DNA of 64,000 nucleotides, taken from the NCBI RefSeq assembly GCF_000735435.1, contig NZ_JMPP01000051.1, positions 17,706-81,705 on the forward strand, given 5' to 3'. The DNA comes from Klebsiella planticola ATCC 33531 (GTDB lineage Bacteria; Pseudomonadota; Gammaproteobacteria; Enterobacterales; Enterobacteriaceae). Within the stretch, counting starts at the first letter, position 1; the number at the start of each line of letters is the position of its first letter. Position numbers and translations under genes: made by a program. The notes under the pieces are model-generated. The model was given only the letters and a program-made list of their open reading frames with translations, did no database searches and was not told the origin of the DNA. Positions 59,891 to 64,000 of the stretch are shown here, piece after piece.

Positions 59891-60532
59891 GTGGCGAAGA
59901 ATTATTATGACATCACGTTGGCGCTGGCGGGCATCTGCCAGGCCGCCCGTCTGGTTCAGCAGCTGGCGCACCAGGGCCATTGCGACAGCGATGCCCTGCA
60001 CGTGTCGCTGAACAGCATCATCGATCTCAACCCGGATTCAACGCTGGCGGTGTTCGGTGGTAGTGAAGCCAATCTTCGCCTCGGGCTGGAAACGCTGCTT
60101 GGCGTACTCAACAGCGGCAGCCGCCAGGGTCTCAATGCTGAGTTGACCCGCTACACCTTAAGCCTGATGGTGCTTGAGCGTAAGCTTGACGGGAGCAAAG
60201 GGGCGATGGATACCCTTGGCAACCGCATCGCCGGCCTGCGCCGTCAGCTGGAGCATTTCGATCTGCAATCAGAAACGCTGCTCAGCGCCATGGCGGGGAT
60301 CTACGTTGACGTCATCAGTCCGCTGGGCCCGCGTATTCAGGTGACCGGCTCCCCCGCCGTGTTGCAAAGCCCGCAGGTTCAGGCCAAGGTCCGCGCCTCG
60401 CTGCTGGCTGGCATTCGTGCCGCCGTGCTCTGGCACCAGGTGGGCGGCGGGCGCATGCAGCTCATGTTTTCTCGTAATCGTCTGGTTAACCAGGCAAAAC
60501 AAATTCTTGCTCATTTAACCCCGGAGTTGTGA
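59891..60532 (+). CDS. hflD: HflD, lysogeny-regulating peripheral membrane protein
   Basis: A 213-residue helical protein identical in length to E. coli HflD (YcfC), which binds lambda CII and promotes its degradation. It starts with GTG (59891), with AGGAG six bases before. It ends four bases before purB. Its cellular role other than phage CII binding is unknown. Confidence 0.95.
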   Translation: MAKNYYDITLALAGICQAARLVQQLAHQGHCDSDALHVSLNSIIDLNPDSTLAVFGGSEANLRLGLETLLGVLNSGSRQGLNAELTRYTLSLMVLERKLDGSKGAMDTLGNRIAGLRRQLEHFDLQSETLLSAMAGIYVDVISPLGPRIQVTGSPAVLQSPQVQAKVRASLLAGIRAAVLWHQVGGGRMQLMFSRNRLVNQAKQILAHLTPEL

Positions 60533-61906
<1,374 letters not shown>

Positions 61907-61964
61907 TCGCTTTGTCTCACCTTCCTCCGTGAATCGGCGGAGAGTGCGTGAATGCAGAGAAACA

Positions 61965-61990
61965 GATGGCCGGGAATCATTCCGGCCATC
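61965..61990 (+). terminator. purB terminator hairpin
   Basis: GATGGCCGG (61965-61973) pairs with CCGGCCATC (61982-61990). Only AATTC follows, so it is a weak intrinsic terminator or mRNA 3' stem. Confidence 0.65.
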
Positions 61991-62031
61991 AATTCGTCAG
62001 GGCGATGACCGTGCCCGTCACGCGCCTTAAT

Positions 62032-62319
62032 TCACTTTTTCGTCACATCATCCATCGATGTGCCGCTTTTCATTTTTGCCTCATTTTTCATTTCATGTTT
62101 TTTTAACTCAGCCTGAGTTTTACACTCCTCCTTCACTTGTGCACCGCTGACGGCTCTGCAGTCATCGATGATGTGATCCGGATTTTTTAGCTGCTCTTTT
62201 TCCGCCTGTTTTTCTGACGTGCTGCTGGCGGGGTTTTCTGCCAGGGCTGATGAACAGAAAACTAAGGTTAAACATGTGGTTAGCATCAATGAAGCGCGTT
62301 TCAACCCATTCAGTCTCAT
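62032..62319 (-). CDS. Small lysine/glutamate-rich periplasmic protein, function unknown
   Basis: A 95-residue protein with a signal peptide ending A-L-A|E (residue 27). The mature part is charged and helical (KQAEKEQLKNPDHIIDDCRA) with two cysteines and ends in VTKK. I do not recognise a family. GGAG precedes the ATG at 62319; the frame is open upstream to 62361. It is divergent from phoP, so it may be a PhoP-regulated envelope gene, which is inference. Confidence 0.6.
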   Translation of the reverse strand: MRLNGLKRASLMLTTCLTLVFCSSALAENPASSTSEKQAEKEQLKNPDHIIDDCRAVSGAQVKEECKTQAELKKHEMKNEAKMKSGTSMDDVTKK

Positions 62320-62607
62320 ACGTGAACTCCATGTGTGGGGGGATGCAGAGATAATCATCACTAAGGATATACGATCATTCGCTAGTTGCCCGGTCGTTGA
62401 CGGATAATCATCCTGGCCAGACCCACCAAATTATCAGCACAATGCTCGTCGAAGTGGAAACACGAAGATAAACTTGCCAATATATGCCCACGGTATGCCC
62501 CTTTCTCGTACCGGATGTATATCGGGCGCTGGCGCTACCTCCCTCTCTCCACCGGCCTGGCAGGCCAGAAAATGGGGACGGCAGGTGAAGTTATAACGCA
62601 AGCCTTT

Positions 62608-62623
62608 CATTTACAGCCGTTTA
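62608..62623 (+). promoter_or_regulatory. Candidate PhoP box upstream of phoP
   Basis: CATTTA-CAGCC-GTTTA is a direct repeat of the (T)GTTTA half-site with 5-base spacing, as bound by PhoP. A TATATC or TATCTA -10 lies about 10 bases downstream (62631-62638), so it fits an autoregulated phoP promoter. One half-site is weak. Confidence 0.55.
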
Positions 62624-62683
62624 AATTCAGTATATCTATTCAGCGCTACACTACTCGAAACCAAAATAAATGGGAGAAAAGGC

Positions 62684-63358
62684 ATGCGCGTGCTCGTCGT
62701 TGAGGATAACGCTTTACTGCGCCATCACCTGAAAGTTCAGCTCCAGGAATTAGGCCATCAGGTGGACGCAGCAGAAGATGCAAAGGAAGCCGATTACTAT
62801 CTGGGTGAACACGTGCCGGATATCGCCATTGTCGATCTGGGCCTGCCCGACGAAGACGGTCTCTCGCTGATTCGCCGCTGGCGCAGTCATGACGTGTCGG
62901 TTCCGGTACTGGTATTGACCGCCCGTGAAGGCTGGCAGGATAAAGTCGAGGTGCTGAGCGCCGGTGCGGACGACTACGTCACCAAACCGTTCCATATTGA
63001 AGAAGTCGCTGCCCGGATGCAGGCGCTACTGCGCCGAAACAGCGGCCTGGCGTCACAGGTTATTTCCATTCCGCCTTTCCAGGTTGACCTGTCACGCCGC
63101 GAGCTGTCGATTAACGAACAGCCCATCAAGCTGACCGCATTTGAATACACCATTATGGAAACGCTGATTCGTAACCGTGGCAAAGTCGTCAGCAAAGATT
63201 CATTAATGCTCCAGCTCTACCCCGATGCTGAACTGCGCGAAAGCCACACCATCGACGTACTGATGGGGCGGCTGCGGAAAAAAATTCAGACTCAGCACCC
63301 GCATGACGTCATTACGACCGTGCGCGGCCAGGGCTATTTATTTGAACTACGCGAATGA
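62684..63358 (+). CDS. phoP: Response regulator PhoP
   Basis: A 224-residue OmpR-family regulator. The receiver domain has the acidic pair E7-D8, the phosphorylated D51 ([11 protein letters not shown]) and the lysine in [10 protein letters not shown]; the C-terminal winged helix binds DNA direct repeats. It responds to low Mg2+, acid and cationic peptides through PhoQ. It is one residue longer than E. coli PhoP (extra terminal E). GGAGAAAAGG precedes the ATG. The stop overlaps the phoQ start by four bases. Confidence 0.97.
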   Translation: MRVLVVEDNALLRHHLKVQLQELGHQVDAAEDAKEADYYLGEHVPDIAIVDLGLPDEDGLSLIRRWRSHDVSVPVLVLTAREGWQDKVEVLSAGADDYVTKPFHIEEVAARMQALLRRNSGLASQVISIPPFQVDLSRRELSINEQPIKLTAFEYTIMETLIRNRGKVVSKDSLMLQLYPDAELRESHTIDVLMGRLRKKIQTQHPHDVITTVRGQGYLFELRE

Positions 63359-64000
63359 AAAGTCCGCTGCGGCATATTTTGCCGCTTTCATTACGCGTGC
63401 GTTTTCTGCTGGCGACGGCGGCAGTGGTGCTGGTGCTTTCGCTGGCCTACGGCATGGTGGCGCTGGTGGGCTACAGCGTCAGCTTTGATAAAACCACCTT
63501 CCGCCTGCTGCGCGGCGAAAGCAACCTGTTCTATATGCTGGCAAGGTGGGAAAACAACCACATCGACGTGGATATCCCCGAAAACCTCAACATGCAGAGC
63601 CCAACGGTTACGTTGATATACGATGCCAAAGGCAAACTGCTGTGGATGCAGCGCGATGTCGCCTGGCTGGCAAAACGCATTCAACCTGAATGGCTGAAAA
63701 GCAACGGCTTCCACGAAATCGAGTCCGACGTTGACAGCAGCAGCATGCTGCTGCGCAACAATCAACAGTTCCAGGAGGAGCTGGACGCCCTTCGCCAGCA
63801 GGATGATGGTTCAGAAATGACCCACTCGGTGGCGATCAATATCTACCCGGCAACCGATAAGATGCCGCAGCTGAGCATCGTGGTGATCGACACCATTCCT
63901 GTCGAGCTGAAACGCTCTTATATGGTCTGGAGCTGGTTTATCTATGTGCTGGTTGCCAACCTGCTGCTGGTGATCCCGCTGCTTTGGGTGGCGGCCTGGT
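63355..64000 (+). CDS. phoQ: Sensor histidine kinase PhoQ (partial, N-terminal 215 residues)
   Basis: The start overlaps the phoP stop (ATGA). TM1 lies at about residues 17-40, the periplasmic sensor at about 44-190, and TM2 begins at about 193 ([20 protein letters not shown]). The window ends before the HAMP and kinase domains. The acidic patch next to the membrane, E-D-D-D-D-A-E in E. coli (148-154), reads Q-Q-D-D-G-S-E here, so Mg2+ sensing may be tuned differently. Confidence 0.95.
   Translation, partial: MKSPLRHILPLSLRVRFLLATAAVVLVLSLAYGMVALVGYSVSFDKTTFRLLRGESNLFYMLARWENNHIDVDIPENLNMQSPTVTLIYDAKGKLLWMQRDVAWLAKRIQPEWLKSNGFHEIESDVDSSSMLLRNNQQFQEELDALRQQDDGSEMTHSVAINIYPATDKMPQLSIVVIDTIPVELKRSYMVWSWFIYVLVANLLLVIPLLWVAAW

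Overview
The window is chromosomal DNA from a member of the Enterobacteriaceae. Long runs of genes match Escherichia coli K-12 in identity, length and local order: ydjK-ydjL, yeaC-msrB-gapA-yeaD, yeaE-mipA-yeaG-yeaH, yeaK-yeaL-nimR-nimT, yeaO-yoaF-dgcP-yoaK-yoaJ-leuE, and icd-rluE-nudJ-mnmA-hflD-purB-phoP-phoQ. Chitinase, fecIRA, an HD-GYP protein, MesX/MesD and displaced yajD, ymjA and yaiL homologues are interspersed. This fits a relative of the Citrobacter/Enterobacter/Klebsiella group better than E. coli itself, but the genus cannot be fixed from the sequence alone.

Layout. 1-6.9 kb: transporter and dehydrogenase of the ydj cluster, a secreted GH18 chitinase, then yeaC, msrB and gapA (with a perfect CRP-type site and a strong terminator) and yeaD. 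6.9-14.8 kb: a DASS-family dicarboxylate/anion transporter inserted between yeaD and yeaE, then yeaE, mipA, the stress kinase pair yeaG-yeaH behind a sigma-54-type promoter, and a DUF1345 membrane protein. 15-19 kb: a maltoporin-family porin, a YajD-type HNH protein and a solitary family 9 glycosyltransferase. 19-27.2 kb: yeaK to leuE, including a divergent nimR/nimT pair, a CTP-synthase-like amidotransferase, DUF523, very small membrane ORFs (yoaK, yoaJ) and a tiny histidine-rich lipoprotein. 27.3-33 kb: an LpxP-like acyltransferase and a FecI-FecR-FecA ferric citrate signalling and receptor unit lacking fecBCDE. 33-42.9 kb: an HD-GYP phosphodiesterase next to a diguanylate cyclase, a phosphatase, YmjA, a cold-shock-domain protein, an SDR protein lacking the catalytic tyrosine, MesX-MesD (oxygen-dependent, folate-independent methionine synthase), a GNAT acetyltransferase and YaiL.

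43-56 kb is an accessory zone, mostly richer in A+T: a LysR/EamA pair, a dCache diguanylate cyclase, a LysE exporter, an MFS transporter, an MBL-fold hydrolase, an inactivated IS3-family element, a LexA-like repressor cut by that IS, a secreted papain-like protease with a membrane partner, and the C-terminal remnant of a phage integrase facing the 3' end of icd. The last point indicates an old integrative element at the icd attachment site. 56-64 kb returns to conserved core: icd, rluE, nudJ, mnmA, hflD, purB, a small periplasmic protein, phoP and the start of phoQ.

Recurring themes are cyclic-di-GMP metabolism (three GGDEF proteins and one HD-GYP protein), envelope and iron functions, and small membrane or lipoproteins. 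The most interesting candidates are the MesX-MesD unit with its atypical SDR neighbour, the protease/membrane-protein pair in the icd-proximal remnant, the HD-GYP/GGDEF pair, the His-rich lipoprotein, and a possible small RNA upstream of dgcP.
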